Source: Odontocerum albicorne (lineage: Eukaryota; Arthropoda; Insecta; Trichoptera; Odontoceridae). From it: a stretch of DNA of 64,000 nucleotides. The first letter of the stretch is position 1; each line of letters begins with the position of its first letter. A program made the position numbers and the translations under genes. The notes below the pieces were generated by a model. The model ran no database searches. It was not told where the DNA came from and saw nothing but the letters and a program-made list of their open reading frames with translations. Below are positions 23,582 to 35,313 of this stretch, in pieces. The stretch is from assembly GCA_949825065.1 (NCBI GenBank), contig OX463849.1, positions 37,601,852-37,665,851 of the forward strand, given 5' to 3'.

Positions 23582-24104
23582 TATTGATTGTGATGAAATC
23601 AGCTGAGAATTTATGAAATACACCGAAAATTAAGATTAATTAACACAGAATTTTTTTCATGAAAAATAAAAATCTGAACATCAATTTCCAAGAACTATGT
23701 ACGTACTAGCATTGTTTGGAGATGAAAATATATTATGTATGGAGTTCTTGATAAATAGGGTAGGGTCATCAAATATTCACCCCGACCGTTCTTTAGACCC
23801 AATCTTTTATTGATGTTACTCCACTTCCCCTTCACGCCTTAACACAACGAATACCCACGCAACAACAAGACGTTATTTTCAGGCGCGATATATCTTAATT
23901 TTTATTCCATTTTCTTCTATAAAGGCGATATTTAAATACCCATTCGAGGGGAGCTATATGAAAAATGTTCTAGAATAAATTGGTCAAAGGCCTGAAAGCT
24001 GTCTGGTAGCGATAAATGCGCTTCCTATAGGAGTATCCATTGTACTGTATACAATGAAAATTGAATACAATAATGCAACGTGTTACAGTGAAAATTTAAT
24101 GCAA
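23582..24104. other. No gene recognised
   Basis: AT-rich DNA, nothing identified. Confidence 0.35.
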
Positions 24105-24310
24105 TACAACGTATTATTGTATTAATTTTTTACTGTGTACAATACAACTTGGCGGGTGTATTGCCATGTTACAATCTCTTCCGACCGATCAGAAAGGTTT
24201 TAAATAGGCCTTAAGTGAAAATCAGACTTAAATAAAAAAAAACGAAATAAGTGAAAATCCGAATAAAAAAAGACGATTATCTACCACAGAGGGGTTTTGG
24301 ATTCGACTTC
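24105..24310 (-). repeat. SINE-A copy
   Basis: TACAATACAACTTGGCGGG, GCCATGTTACAATCTCTTCC, CAGAAAGGTTTTAAATAGGCC and AAGTGAAAATCAGAC are clear. The head side is A-rich and degraded, with a possible duplicated AAGTGAAAATC. Confidence 0.75.
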
Positions 24311-24774
24311 CGATGATACCCAAAATAACGAGAAAAATAAGGACCCAGACTGGTTTTAGAGTTCATTTGGTAACGAATGTGTTATTACATGTCCATGTAC
24401 GATGAACGAACTGTTTAAGTGCTTACTCTAGTGATTCTTTCTACGATGGCTCGATTATTGTGGCTAAAGACAATATTGTCTCCTTTCAACGCTCTCTAAA
24501 ATGACTGTATCAGCAAAATGGATATGTTTAGTGGTATGCGGAGTCCACACTAATAAATACCTATATAATTTTTTTTTTATTATTTTTAAAACTGCTTTTA
24601 AAAAGTAGCGCTGTCACAGCTGGTTTTCAATCTAAAGTAGCTTTAGAGCTAATCTTAGGATGAGGTAAACATTGACGTATGTTAAAAGGCGCTTTAAATT
24701 TAAAGCAATATGTATTTGGGAAATATATTGAACTTCATTGTAATTGTTTCCCATTTTATTGCTTATATCAATGA
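24311..24774. other. No gene recognised
   Basis: No assignment. Confidence 0.35.
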
Positions 24775-24955
24775 TCCGAGGAAAAACTTTTATCGTCCTG
24801 TCTGGGAGCTGCGGGTCGATTCCCTTTAGATTCCAGATTATTTAAAAAATATATTCATTCTTGTTTGGTTTTCACTTCAGGTCTCCTTACATATTTCTTA
24901 TTGGTTGGAAGATATTGTTAAACGGCAATAAGTCCGCCAGGTTATATTCTATACT
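24775..24955 (+). repeat. SINE-A copy, A box lost
   Basis: GCTGCGGGTCGATTCCC (B box), TGGTTTTCACTTCAGG, TATTGGTTGGAAGATATTG and AATAAGTCCGCCAGG in family order. The tail is short. Confidence 0.75.
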
Positions 24956-25039
24956 GGTGCTTCTCAATCTAGGAGGCGCAGCCCTCTAAAGGACCTTAGA
25001 GTCACTGCCAGAAAGTCGCGAAATATTTCAGTATTTGAA

Positions 25040-25585
25040 AAATGAGATCTACTAATATATATTCCGTATGATTCGAAATATGCTCAGTGAAAATATTCTT
25101 AAAAGTATATACTTCGCCTTATGTCAGTCAGCACTTTCCTACGGTATATCAGTTTGGGGGAATGCACCTTAACCCAAAAACACATATTGCAGGTTTCCCA
25201 AAGATTGATTGTGAAAATAATTAATAAACTTCCTGCTCGGTATCCCACGGCGGAGCTTTTCAGAGAGTATCAGGTCCTGAACATTGCCAATTTACATCTC
25301 AAGTCCATTCTCTGGCACTACCATCGAGAGGAAGGGAAGATGCAGACTCAGCAGACACACATGACACGCATAGCAACTAATGAAATGTTCACCATCCCTA
25401 GAGTTAAAACCTCTTTTGCCCAAAGGCAATATGCTTATTTGGCTCCCATTACATACAATAGCGTGCCGACTTCAATAAAGGTAAAGGTAGGAAAACCATT
25501 TAGACAGTCGATCGGAGCGTGGTTGTTATTGCGACATGATTTTGAGTACTTGGGTTTTCAGGATGAATGATGAGTGGAAAGGATT
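25040..25585 (+). pseudogene. LINE family E, RT C-terminal domain
   Basis: A frame starting near 25090 (IYFALCQSALSYGISVWG) shifts to another frame at about 25160, which then runs open to the TGA at 25568. Recognisable segments are QRLIVKIINKLPARYPTAELF, a YHREEGKMQ stretch, TIPRVKTSFAQRQ and the end FEYLGFQDE. This is the region just after the RT palm in a CR1/Jockey-like LINE. One frameshift and 5' truncation make it non-functional, but the rest is well preserved. Confidence 0.8.
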
Positions 25586-26075
25586 TATGTGAGCTCGTGA
25601 GTGTGGGTTTCTTCTTGTTGTTTTAATTTTGGTTGTTTTTGTATTTGTGTTTCTGTGTATTTTTTTGTTTAAATTTTGTTTTAATTTAAATTTTTATTCT
25701 TATGGTTGTGTGCGGTATATTGTGGGATGAATATTTTTGGTCTTTCTGGAGTGATGATGTGTGAGGAGTTGTATTTCGCAAGATGTTTCCAATTGTAGTT
25801 GAGTGTCACTGTTTGTCAGGTTGATGAGAGCGTGCAACGGGGTTTTGTTTTTTGTGTAATCAAAAATCAGAAAGAAGTATCGATTTATTTTTTCATGCTA
25901 AATATCCTCAGTGAGATACAGGCAAAAGCCTAGTTTACTGGGGATACGACAAATGAAAGGCAACAAACCCAGATCCATTAAAATTGTATGTCCAAATCCA
26001 ATTACCTGTTGTTTTTTCGCAAATTGTGTATATTTCTTGTCATGTGTGATAATAAATAAATAAATAAAATATAAA
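25586..26075 (+). repeat. LINE family E 3' UTR
   Basis: Non-coding 3' end of the same LINE, finishing in an (AATA)n-type tail near 26050-26070. The whole segment occurs inverted at 30975-31513 with high identity, which fixes the element's 3' boundary. Confidence 0.85.
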
Positions 26076-26149
26076 TAATTTTTCACTTGGGTCACTTCCA
26101 GCCACCATAATGCCGGTCGAGCTTTAAATTTGTATTATGACTCCGGTTC

Positions 26150-27407
26150 TAAAAAATAGCATATTTAGATCCCAATAATTAAAAAAATTACAGACCGGTT
26201 TCTTATTTATCGCATTTGTCGAAACTTGTTGAAAAAATGTTTCTGCTCAGATTAAATCGTATATATTGTAACTTTAAATGAACTTGTTTCAAATAACCAA
26301 TCTGCATATAGAAAATATCACTTGACGGAGACAGTTGATTTAAGACTGATGTCGGATTTATTGACTGGGATAGAAGAGAGAAAAATATATTTAATCACTG
26401 TTCCGGATATGACTGCTGCCTTTGATACTTTCGATCATGAAATTCTTTTGCAAAGACCGAGAGTATGAGTTTTCAGGTAGTGCCCTTACCTAGGTTGATT
26501 CTTACCTGTCAAATAAAAGGCAATCCTTTGTTATCAATCAAGAAGCATCCTCTTAAGATATTGAAAAGTATGGTGTACTACAAGAGTCGGTACTATGGCC
26601 GCTGCTTTTTGTTCTTTATAATAATCATATCAGTGATCTCATTGGTACGGAGGGTTTTGTGTTTCATGTTTATGCGGATGATACTTTGCTTTTTAGATTC
26701 ATAGCAAAGCTAAATACATAATCTGATCAAATTGATGGCAAGCGCTCCTTCGATAGACAAATTGGTTATACGGTTTCTTCTGGTCTCTATAGTCTTAAGA
26801 GAGTTAAAATTTGCGCGTCGATGTCTTCTAACAAAGGAAATAAAAACTCCAATTAATTCATTTGTTGTGTCACCTCTGGATTATTGTAACTCTATTTACT
26901 CTGGTTTGCCTGATTCACAATTTTTTCGACTCCTGTCTGTTTTTAATGCAGCTGCTAAGCTGATACAGTCATCATAAATAGGGCCATATTTACCCGCTTC
27001 CACACTGGCTTAAGTGTAAAAGCAAGTCAATATAGCAATTTTTTACTTCCATAAAACTACATGACTACGATAAAAGTCTACGCTGGCTTAAGTGTCGCGA
27101 ACGGGTTGATTTCAAACTTTGTCTCTTTGTATTCAAGTCCCTTAATAGGATGTCTCCATTGTATCTTTCGAATCTGTGTCTGAAGGATGTTCCTTCAGAG
27201 AAAAGTAGAACTTTGAGGTCGTTATCTTCTTCATCTAATCAATTAGTTGTTTCAAATCAATCTAAAACGGCGGGATATTATGATCGAGATTTTGCCGTTG
27301 GTGGTCCTGTGGCGTGAAATGGTCTGTCCCCTAGTGTCAGAGATATGGGTGTCGTGTGCAACTTTAGAAATCAATTATATACTTTTTTTGGTAGGTCTTA
27401 TCAAAAT
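26150..27407 (+). pseudogene. CR1-like LINE reverse transcriptase, broken
   Basis: RT landmarks appear in order across shifting frames: NYRPVSYLSHLSKLVEKM (about 26185), QSAYRKYHLTET (26300), MTAAFDTFDH (about 26411), VLQESVLWPLLFVLY (about 26573), HVYADDTLLF with YADD at 26671-26682, PLDYCNSIYSGLPDSQ (about 26874), NAAAKLIQ, and a C-terminal LRWLKCRERVDFKLCLFVFK with a later VAWNGLSPSVRDMG. The order and motifs fit the CR1 clade. Many stops and frameshifts are present and the endonuclease is missing. Confidence 0.85.
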
Positions 27408-27475
27408 TGATGAGTGGGTTCGAATCCTGAGTGAAAGCACCGTTGTTATATAAACAGCGATATAGACATTGTTCC
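27408..27475 (+). repeat. SINE-B fragment
   Basis: GAGTGGGTTCGAATCCTGAG (B box) with GTTGTTATATAAACAGCG after it matches the second half of SINE-B. It lies directly after the CR1-like fragment. Confidence 0.45.
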
Positions 27476-28176
27476 TTAGTGACTGTTAAGGGTTTGGCGC
27501 AGCAAGGATATCCACTAAACGCAAAACAGCATTGGTTATCCTAATTTATTTTATGGTAGCATCATTACTGGTAATAAAAATACAAACAGATCGTACCTTT
27601 CATATGGAACATTAAAGCAAACCCTGCAAATAAGCATTTCAAACATTATACCGAATATTGATTAGTTATGCTAAAACATGCAATCACATCTCCTATTAAA
27701 ATATTCTGTAGGTTGCATCAGCTGTAGCTAAATTTTTATTATATTTCCCATTATTTTTGCTTTATAAGCAAGTACATGATGTGTTATATAATATCCAATA
27801 AAAATGTACCAATAATGAAAATTAATGAAGAATAAATTACTGTTGAACGATAAAAACATTTTTTTGGGGAGTGTTTAATTTTTTTTAGAAACGCAGCTGT
27901 GTATACAACGAAAGTATAACATAATATAATACAATCGTGAAGAATCGAGTTAAGTTAGTAAATAATCTTACATTATTATTGCATTACACTTTCGTTGCAT
28001 ACAGTACAACCTGGTGGGGGTATTGCCATGTGGAAATCTCTTCCAATCAACCAGAAAGATGTTAAAGAGCAGACTTGAATGCTTTGAAAAATCTGAGTTC
28101 CAGCGGGATTTGAACCCGCAACCACCAAGTAGGGAGACAGGCGTCTTACCAACTAGGCCACGGAGGTCTGGTTGGG
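27462..28176 (-). repeat. Inverted 0.7-kb repeat, copy 1 (SINE-A plus extension)
   Basis: About 715 bp pairs as an inverted repeat with 33932-34645. It comprises a SINE-A (27975-28176) and about 510 bp beyond its 3' end (27462-27975), including CCTTTCATATGGAACATTAAAGC. Divergence is visible but modest. The shared part stops at the SINE 5' end in both copies. Confidence 0.85.
27975..28176 (-). repeat. SINE-A, full length
   Basis: One of the best copies: ATTACACTTTCGTTGCATAC, GTACAACCTGGTGGG, GCCATGTGGAAATCTCTTCC, CAGCGGGATTTGAACCCGC (B box) and CTTACCAACTAGGCCACGG (A box). A second partial head (ACTAACTAGGCCACG) follows at 28177-28215, as if two heads were joined. Confidence 0.92.
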
Positions 28177-28215
28177 GGACAGACGTCTTACTAACTAGGC
28201 CACGTTAGGTCGATA

Positions 28216-28884
28216 CTGAGAATCTCTCTGTTGATACACGAAAAATAGTCTTCAAGTATATTTCAAATAGAAAAAAAAACATTTATATTCAGTAAAATTA
28301 ATTCCAGGATATTTTTTTTATAAGTTTCAAGAGTTCAAATAAATAAGGATATATTGAAGAAAATTCTCATATTCGAGTAATATCGAAAATTCTTCATACC
28401 GTATCAGGTCCATAAAATGTAATTTATATCTCCGAGTTCCGTCATATCCCAGCGGCTCTACACAGTGCTTATAGGGATCTCCCTGCCCCCTGCTCCCTGC
28501 TCCACACACCTCAGTCACGCACCATCGGGAATAAGCCACTGAGGGAGTTTAATGGTCCTCCATGGTATGTTTGGTGTTGGTTGTTTTTCTCTCATGTTCA
28601 ATATTTTCTGTGTGATACAACGAAAGTGTAATATAATATAAAACAAAACAAATATATAATATAACAATACCAGTCACGTGTTTCTTTCAATTTATTATCA
28701 ATTGTTTAAAATAGTAGACCTTACTCAGATATGATAACATTATTTCTTCATATAAGGAAAAATATAGGTATCTGCCCAATCGTCATTGGCAGTATTACTT
28801 ATTATTATTTGTTAATTAGTTATTGCATCCTATAAAGAGGATGATTTATGCTAATAATAATATGAAGGAAATTAGGCAGCATGA
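28216..28884. other. No gene recognised
   Basis: Contains a GC-richer patch at 28435-28560 (CCCTGCCCCCTGCTCCCTGC) of unknown origin and a short SINE-A tail (GATACAACGAAAGTGTAATA) at about 28616. No gene was seen. Confidence 0.35.
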
Positions 28885-29465
28885 GAATATGTAAGAACTA
28901 CAGTTCTTAATATTTAAAGAGTTTAGGCCAGTAAATTCAGGATATGTGACGATAAATGAATGGAAAATTAAGTGCTAGTAAATGAGACATGTTGAACGGA
29001 CCCCCGTCCATTTTTTACAATTGAGTAAAGGTTGTATGCGGTGCGCAGAGGGCACTAAAAAAACATGGTCGAGGATCTCCTCACCTATTCCACACGTGTA
29101 TATATGACTTTCTTTTATATGGATTTTATGAAGGTGTCTTCCTATCAAACAGTGGCCTTTTCTTATCCTGCATGTAACAGACACAATTCGTGTGGACAGG
29201 TTTCTTTAGTGGGTTTTAACCTGAATATCCTTGTAGGCAGCACCCTTTTGCTACTAGACAGCTCCCAGACTTGTGAGTTAACGTTTTTTATCCTGCGATA
29301 TGATGTCCTGGGTAAAAGTTATATAGTTTAAAGGGAAATAGGATACTCCTGCATGTTTGGCCAGCCAGTCTGCGATTATATTTCCGTGTGTACCCCCACC
29401 ACAAATTTGGCGAAGAGTAGAATTTTTACTTATTAATGGCATCCTGATTTCAAAACGCATTTCGG
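28885..29465 (-). pseudogene. Non-LTR retrotransposon, RNase H and C-terminus
   Basis: Minus-strand remnants in order: GGGTHGNIIADWLAKHAGV (29400-29340), the conserved His-containing end of a LINE RNase H domain, then TCRIRKGHCLIGRH, then CGIGEEILDHVFL with the Cys/His motif. It is the same family as 12190-12590 and extends further 5'. Several frameshifts and stops are present. RNase H places it in the Jockey/I/R1-related LINEs that carry this domain. Confidence 0.75.
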
Positions 29466-29982
29466 TTTTGTATTGCTTTTATATTAAATACATATACGCC
29501 AGAATTATTACACTGTTAAAACTAATAAAATAACTAGTCGCACTAGAATGATATAAAAATGGCAGACGCGCTCCAACAACTCTTGAGAATTCTTCTATGC
29601 ACGTTCTGAAATGTTCTCTGAGACAAGAGTCCACTCATTCAAGCCACTGTTGCGATACAGAATGACAGGTTTCTGGAGTAGAATAAGGGTCTCTCTTGGA
29701 GCCACCTTGAGAGCATCTTTGTTGTGGATTGGCTCACCTCTTCAGAGCCACTACTGAATGTGTCTGCCCAGACCTCCTTAGATACACCGCAAAGGGAAAA
29801 ACCTTATGAATAAGTTTTATTTGATTATTGTTAATTTTTCATTTGCATTTTCTATACCTTTATTGTAATATACGAGTATATAATAAACTGTGGTTTTTGT
29901 CCTTTTTTCTGCCAATATAATTTATGACTTGTGTTGAATTGTACTACCCTGCCCCTCGGCTAAAAAAGGCTTAATTTATTAC
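29466..29982. other. No gene recognised
   Basis: Moderate GC around 29560-29780 without a usable frame. TACGAGTA octamer at 29871-29878. Confidence 0.35.
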
Positions 29983-30164
29983 GACACCCATGGCCTAGTT
30001 GGTAAAGCGCCTGTCTTCTGGTCCGGAGGTTACGAGTTCGACTCCCGCTGGAACACAGTTTAAAAAAAAAGGTTTTTAGACTGGTTAAAAAAAGGTTTTC
30101 AGAGGAGATTGCCATATGGAAATAATTCCACAAGGCTGTACGTGCACAAAGAAAGTGTAATATA
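29983..30164 (+). repeat. SINE-A copy
   Basis: Strong head (ATGGCCTAGTTGGTAAAGCG and GAGTTCGACTCCCGCTGGAA). The middle is shortened, with two related AAAAAGGTTTT segments, and the tail is AAAGAAAGTGTAATA. Confidence 0.88.
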
Positions 30165-30312
30165 TGATTCGCTCGGGCGCTGCTAAAGCTACCAGACGTA
30201 ATTTGTCTAATATTGATGGGTTCTTGTCCCAAGTTGCAGTGCCCTTGATTGCTCTCTAAACGGCGCTCTATAGAATTGTCCTTTGAAGTGAATTTAAATT
30301 GATTATCATTAA
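30165..30312 (+). repeat. SINE-B copy
   Basis: GATGGGTTCTTGTCCC (degraded B box), GCCCTTGATTGCTCTC, AAACGGCGCTCTATAGAATTG and TCCTTTGAA match the family. It is attached directly to the SINE-A tail. Confidence 0.65.
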
Positions 30313-30974
30313 ACACAATTTAAACACCTTTCGGCTAAATTTATTTAGAAGCATTTGTGAGCTGTCTTTTATAAATAAAAAAAAACTAGTCGCATTTGAG
30401 GGGAAGATTAATGGTTGGTGTTAATATAATAAATATTTTTGTTGGTATCATTTCGAGACCGAAATCAAAGCTTCTAAGATACCACATGATTATACCATAT
30501 AGTGTAATGTGCCGCCAGATAATCCAAGTCATTGAATACCACATTACACAGCTTGAAATTCAGCCTTTCAGAAGACTTCAGCTTGTGGAACTTCTTTTAT
30601 ATAACTTTGATAACATTAAAAACTTGGCGTAGATCTGTGATAGGAATCGTGGAGAAAAAATGATTGCGATTATACATGTAAAGGGATGGAAATTCTCTAC
30701 TCTTTTTAACAATGTCACAAAATCTTTTTCCAACTCGTATATCTCATTTACAACACCCGTATCCTGAGTCAAATTAAATTTTCGCGGCTGACGCCCTAGT
30801 GAAAATGACACCTGAATATATATGATATATTCGCAAATGCGGTTAAACCATCCCTCTCATTTTAAATAAGGTGAATTTATAAATGAAGATTGAGAAATGG
30901 AACTCTACTTTCTTTAAAAGTCTGAGTATTTAGTTTATATACTTTTCTGTTAAAATTACAGTATTTATTTTTCT
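30313..30974. other. No gene recognised
   Basis: AT-rich; nothing assigned. Confidence 0.35.
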
Positions 30975-31513
30975 GTTGCCATTTATTTATTTATTTATTA
31001 TTGCACATGACAAGAAATATACACAATTTGAGAAAAAACAACAGGTAATTTGATTTGGACATACAATTTTAATGGATCTGGGTTTGTTGCCTTTCATTTG
31101 TCGTATCCCCAGTAAACTAGGCTTTTGCCTGTATCTCACTGAGGATATTTAGCATGGAAAAATAAATCGATACTTCTTTCCGATTTTTGATTACACAAAA
31201 ACAAAACCCCGTTGCACGCTCTCATCAACTTGACAAACAGTGACACTCAACTACAACTGGAAACATCTTGCGAAATTCAACTCCTCACACATCATCACTC
31301 CAGAAAGACCAAAAATATTTATCCCACAATATACCGCACACAATCATAAGAATAAAAATTAAAATTAAATTAAAAAAAATACACAGAAACACAAATACAA
31401 AAACAACCAAAATTAAAACAACAAGAAGAAACCCACACTCACGAGCTCACATAAATCCTTTCCACTCGTCATTCATCCTGAAAACCCAAGTACTCAAAAT
31501 CCTGTCGAATAAT
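30975..31513 (-). repeat. LINE family E 3' end, second copy
   Basis: Near-identical reverse complement of 25586-26075 plus the last codons of the ORF (up to the GAATGACGAGTGG region at about 31475). It starts with a (TTTA)n run at 30978 and is truncated at 31513. Lys/Thr-rich open frames across it are an artefact of A-rich UTR sequence. Confidence 0.85.
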
Positions 31514-31947
31514 AGAATATTTCAAATAATGTGAACTTAAATAGTGTCTCAACTATCAGCCTGCTTACTCTATATTCCATTTTACAGGGACAGCCACTCA
31601 ACTTGATTTAGGTGACTCGGTCTGCTCGCCGATTTTACTGAGACTTCATAGTAGTACGTCTACCAGAAGTCATATCCTTAATGTATGATTCCGTCATGTA
31701 CAGTAGCCCCAGTACATTCAGAGCTTCGAAAACGAAAAGACACAACTAACACTTCAACCAGTGAAGCTATTTAAAAATAAAAGTCAAAGACTCTTTGCAA
31801 ACTGTCAAGCTACATATAAGGTTGTCAAATACGAGTATACAGTCCATCGCAGTAAATAGGTAGATGCACGATGACATGGAAGCTTGGATAAAAAAGTGTT
31901 TTTTTCATGATCAGTGACTTTTTAATTTAAACCCACTGTACCTTCGA
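31514..31947. other. No gene recognised
   Basis: TACGAGTA octamer at 31830-31837. No other feature was seen. Confidence 0.35.
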
Positions 31948-32160
31948 CCAACGCGGCCTAGTTTATAAGACACCTGTCTTCCAGCCCGGGGGTTACGGGT
32001 TCGATTCCCGTTGGTATTGGTTTTTTTTTTCAAAAAGGGTCCGAATCTGGTTTTCATTTAATGCATTTTAAACATATTTCTGGTTATTTGGATGAAATTT
32101 CCACATGACAATAAATCCGCCAGTTAATGATGTATACAACTTAATTGTAATATAATACAT
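31948..32160 (+). repeat. SINE-A, full length
   Basis: CGCGGCCTAGTTTATAAGAC (A box), TTACGGGTTCGATTCCCG (B box), AAAAAGGGTCCGAATCTGG, TTCTGGTTATTTGGATG, AATCCGCCAG and the tail ACAACTTAATTGTAATA. Confidence 0.88.
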
Positions 32161-32754
32161 ACTACACTTTAATCACTACATATTTACCAATGATACTACA
32201 TTGTTGTAACATTTGAAACTGACAATGATGAAAAGTAAATAAGAATAAGTGTATCGTATTACAAAAAAAGGTTATGTTATATTTAACTTTGAAGGGATTA
32301 TGCACCATAATTACATTGTGTTAAAATAGTTTTACCTACTTCCGAACGTATTCATTAATAATTTATTTTAAAATAACGAAATCTTTAGATACTGCGATTT
32401 TATCTGCCCCGGAAAACATATAAACTTGTTTAAACCTTTTATCATCTCTGTAGATTTTTAAAAATAAAATATAAATTATATGACCAACTTCACACATACC
32501 CTTTATACCCAGGGATGGCCTGAAAAATTGCGGGGTTTGGGTCCAATGTTTGGGAACGGGGTCCTCTTATTTATTTATATCTACATCTATGTAAGGTTGA
32601 AAAACAGGTCAAGAACGGTCGAAATATTTTCACTCATAGCCCATTTAAAATTTATTTATTTATACTACAAAAATATTGTCATCAATGGATATATGCATAA
32701 ATATTTTTAATAAACGAGCTCTGAGTGTATCACAAATCACAATTTAATACATAC
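32161..32754. other. No gene recognised
   Basis: AT-rich. No assignment. Confidence 0.35.
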
Positions 32755-32850
32755 ATACCGTCATGTCATTTTCCTGTCAGGGTAGGCAGATAGGACAAAG
32801 CGCCAGACTTTCCTATCTCGCTAGACTTTCCTAACTTTTAACACAATCTT
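32755..32850 (-). repeat. LINE family 1 3' fragment
   Basis: CAGGGTAGGCAGATAGGACAAAGCGCCAGACTTTCCTATC-like sequence parallels 55895-55945 and the region downstream of the family 1 coding end. It is short and non-coding. Confidence 0.4.
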
Positions 32851-33157
32851 CGCACAAAAGTTCAACGTATTAACAGCGTGGTCATACATCCCATAATTTT
32901 TTAAAAAAATATATTATTGTAGGATTTTTATTAGTTGACCTATACAGTGTTTTTATTATGTATGAAGAAAATAAAAAAAATATTAAAATATCAGAGGAGT
33001 ATTATTATGCAGAAATTATATACGTACATGTTATAAAAATCTAAAAACCGTATTTAAATTAAGCATTAATGTTATAAGGGCAAGGCCGATAACAGCTAAC
33101 AGTTTGGCAAAGGCTTGACTAAATAAAATAATGTATGGAAAAAATATACAATATTAT

Positions 33158-33345
33158 ATTTCATTACACTTTCGTTGTATACAGTACAAACTGGCGGCCT
33201 TATTACCATGTGGCAATTTCCTTCAACCAACCCAAAATATATTAAATAGGCATTAAGTGAAAACAAAATCACAACCCATCAAAAATTGGGTACCAGCGGA
33301 AATCGAACCTGTAATCCACAGGCAGGAACACAGAACACATAGTCA
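33158..33345 (-). repeat. SINE-A copy
   Basis: CATTACACTTTCGTTGTATAC, ACCATGTGGCAATTTCC, GCATTAAGTGAAAAC and GGTACCAGCGGAAATCGAAC (B box). The A box is degraded. Confidence 0.85.
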
Positions 33346-33787
33346 ATGTATATAAAAAAAAATAACTCAATATTCTTGTTTTTGCATGTTTCAGTACTTG
33401 TAATTTATTTTTATATATCTCAGTATTTGTTTTCCTACAGTTTATTATTTTTTTATTTATTTTTCATCACACCTATTGATTTTTTGTTTTGCGTGTTTCC
33501 GTGTTTGACACATACATTAATCAAACCATTATTTGCCTTATCCTTAGAAATAATTTGAGTATTTACTTATTTAACTCTCCATTACGTATTGTAGCAACAT
33601 GAAATTATTGATAATCTTTAAACGATAACCGGTTGTGTCAAATTTAACAATCACTACGTATATTTTTGTTTACGAGAAAAAAATATGTTTTTTCAAACCA
33701 GTGTTTCTCGATCAGTGATGACCTAATCCTTAAGGATTCCCATCCTATATCTATAGGGTTTTCAAGACAAGCGTCTTCCAACTGGAC
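33346..33787. other. No gene recognised
   Basis: T-rich open frames here are low-complexity. Confidence 0.35.
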
Positions 33788-33905
33788 GACCTTCATGACC
33801 TAGTTAGTGAGGTGCTTGTCTTCCACTAGGAGGCTTTAGAAACGATTTCCAATTGTACAGAAAAAAATTGTGGGTGTCGGTCTGATTTTGTTCGTTTACA
33901 AGGTT
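33788..33905 (+). repeat. SINE-A, 5' part
   Basis: CATGACCTAGTTAGTGAGG (A box), a decayed B box (AACGATTTCC) and GTCGGTCTGATTTTG. The 3' half is missing. Confidence 0.7.
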
Positions 33906-33931
33906 ATTGTTGTGATAACAATGTTACGACG

Positions 33932-34142
33932 ACCTCCGTGGGCTAGTTGGTAAGACGCCTGTCTTCCTACTTGGTGGTTGCGGGATCAAATTCCGCTGGA
34001 ACTCAGATTTTTAGAAGCATTCCAGTCTGGTTTTCAATTATGGCCTCTTTAACATCTTTCTAGTTGATTGGAAGAGATTGACACATGGCAATACGCCCAC
34101 CAGGTTGTACTGTACGCAACGAAAGTGTAATACAATAATAAA
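33932..34142 (+). repeat. SINE-A, full length (reference copy)
   Basis: Complete copy used to define the family: GACCTCCGTGGGCTAGTTGG (A box), TTGCGGGATCAAATTCCGC (B box), a TTTTAGAAGCATTCCAGTCTGG linker, TCTAGTTGATTGGAAGAG, a CACCAGGTTGTACTG core and the tail GCAACGAAAGTGTAATACAA. The tRNA-derived head implies polymerase III transcription, which is family knowledge. Confidence 0.93.
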
Positions 34143-34645
34143 GTAAGATTATTTACTAACTTAACTCGATTCTTCACGATTGTATTGTATTATGTTATAA
34201 TTTCGTTGTATACACAGCTGTATTTCTATAAAAAAATTAAAAATCCTCAATAAATGTTTTTATCGTTCAACAGTAATTTATTCATCATTAATTTTCATTA
34301 TTGGTGCATTTTTATTGGATATTATATAACACATCATGAACTTGCTTATAAAGCAAAAATAACGTGAAATACAATAAAAATGTTGCTAGATCTGATGCAA
34401 CCTACAAAATACTTTAATAAGAGATGTGATTGCATGTTTTAACGTAACCAATCAATATTCTGTATTATGTTTGAAATGCTAATTCGCAGGGTTTGCTTTA
34501 ATATTCCATATGAAAGGTACGATCTGTTTGTATTTTTATTACCAGTAATGATATTACCACAAAAGGAATTATGATAACCAATGCTGTTTTTGCGATTGGT
34601 GGATATCATTGCTGCGCCAAACCCTTAATAATCACTAAGGAAAAG
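33932..34645 (+). repeat. Inverted 0.7-kb repeat, copy 2 (SINE-A plus extension)
   Basis: Partner of 27462-28176. It begins at the SINE-A 5' end and extends about 500 bp past the SINE tail through AAGTAAGATTATTTACTAAC, CATATGAAAGGTACGATCTG and CTGCGCCAAACCC. Homology ends at about 34645. No flanking duplication was evident by eye. Confidence 0.85.
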
Positions 34646-34794
34646 AGCTTGACAAATGCATAGCCATAACTTAATTTGAAATATATTTTTTTATATAATT
34701 TCTTCACAATATTATTTAAATGTTATTTTAGTAGTTTTAATAAATTTCCTTGTTTTTAAACTCATTCAACAAAATATTTATTTAGTGATCGATG

Positions 34795-34968
34795 AAATAT
34801 TGTTGTATGCCATTTTCATTTAACCAACTTGAAAGGTATTAAAATTCCTGCAGTGGAAAAACGTGACCAGAACTCGTTCTTAATTATTAGGTACCATCTG
34901 AGTTTGAACCCGAATTCCCCGGGATATGAAATCAAGCTTTCTACCAAACTAAACCACGGAGATCGTAG
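34795..34968 (-). repeat. SINE-A, decayed
   Basis: CATTTTCATTTAACCAAC, ATCTGAGTTTGAACCCG (B box) and CTACCAAACTAAACCACGGAG (A box) on the minus strand. Confidence 0.7.
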
Positions 34969-35172
34969 GTATTTTTTTAGTTAGATCGTTTTTCTGAAAA
35001 ATTCGTATCGTGTATTCATCGTCTTGTAATTTATATACTTTAAGGTATTTGCCAAAATGTTATTTACTATGAATCAATTAAAAAAAACGAAGCAATATAA
35101 ATCAAAAGAACCTTTTAAAAAAGGTTTTTTTTAAGTTCGATGCACATATGAATATTACTTTTGTTAATTCGC

Positions 35173-35210
35173 GTATTACAATAATTTCAACAAGCTCCTT
35201 CAACATACAT
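35173..35210 (+). repeat. 38-bp exact repeat, copy 1
   Basis: Identical to 36874-36911 (begins GTATTACAATAATTTC, ends CCTTCAACATACAT). Copy 1 runs directly into a TACTCGTA octamer, copy 2 does not. Confidence 0.85.
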
Positions 35211-35221
35211 ACTCGTATGTA

Positions 35222-35313
35222 TAGTACCCGGCGGTAAGTAATACACATCGGCCCATCGTGCGACAGAGACGACGCTCTACAAAGCCATGTGTATTACTTA
35301 CCGCCGGGTACTG
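35222..35313. mobile_element. MITE, CAGTACCC family (copy 2)
   Basis: Short member with TAGTACCCGGCGGTAAGTAA at the left and CCGCCGGGTACTG at the right. The core ATCGTGCGACAGAGACGACG is shared with copy 1 at 6851-7017. Confidence 0.85.

Noticed and set aside
31268..31534. Lys/Thr-rich 88-codon frame
   Set aside because: It lies in the antisense of the LINE family E 3' UTR, which is non-coding in both copies.
33932..34010. tRNA gene candidates at A-box/B-box pairs
   Set aside because: The sequences are SINE heads: they recur many times with the same non-tRNA body and tail, and do not form complete cloverleaf stems by eye.
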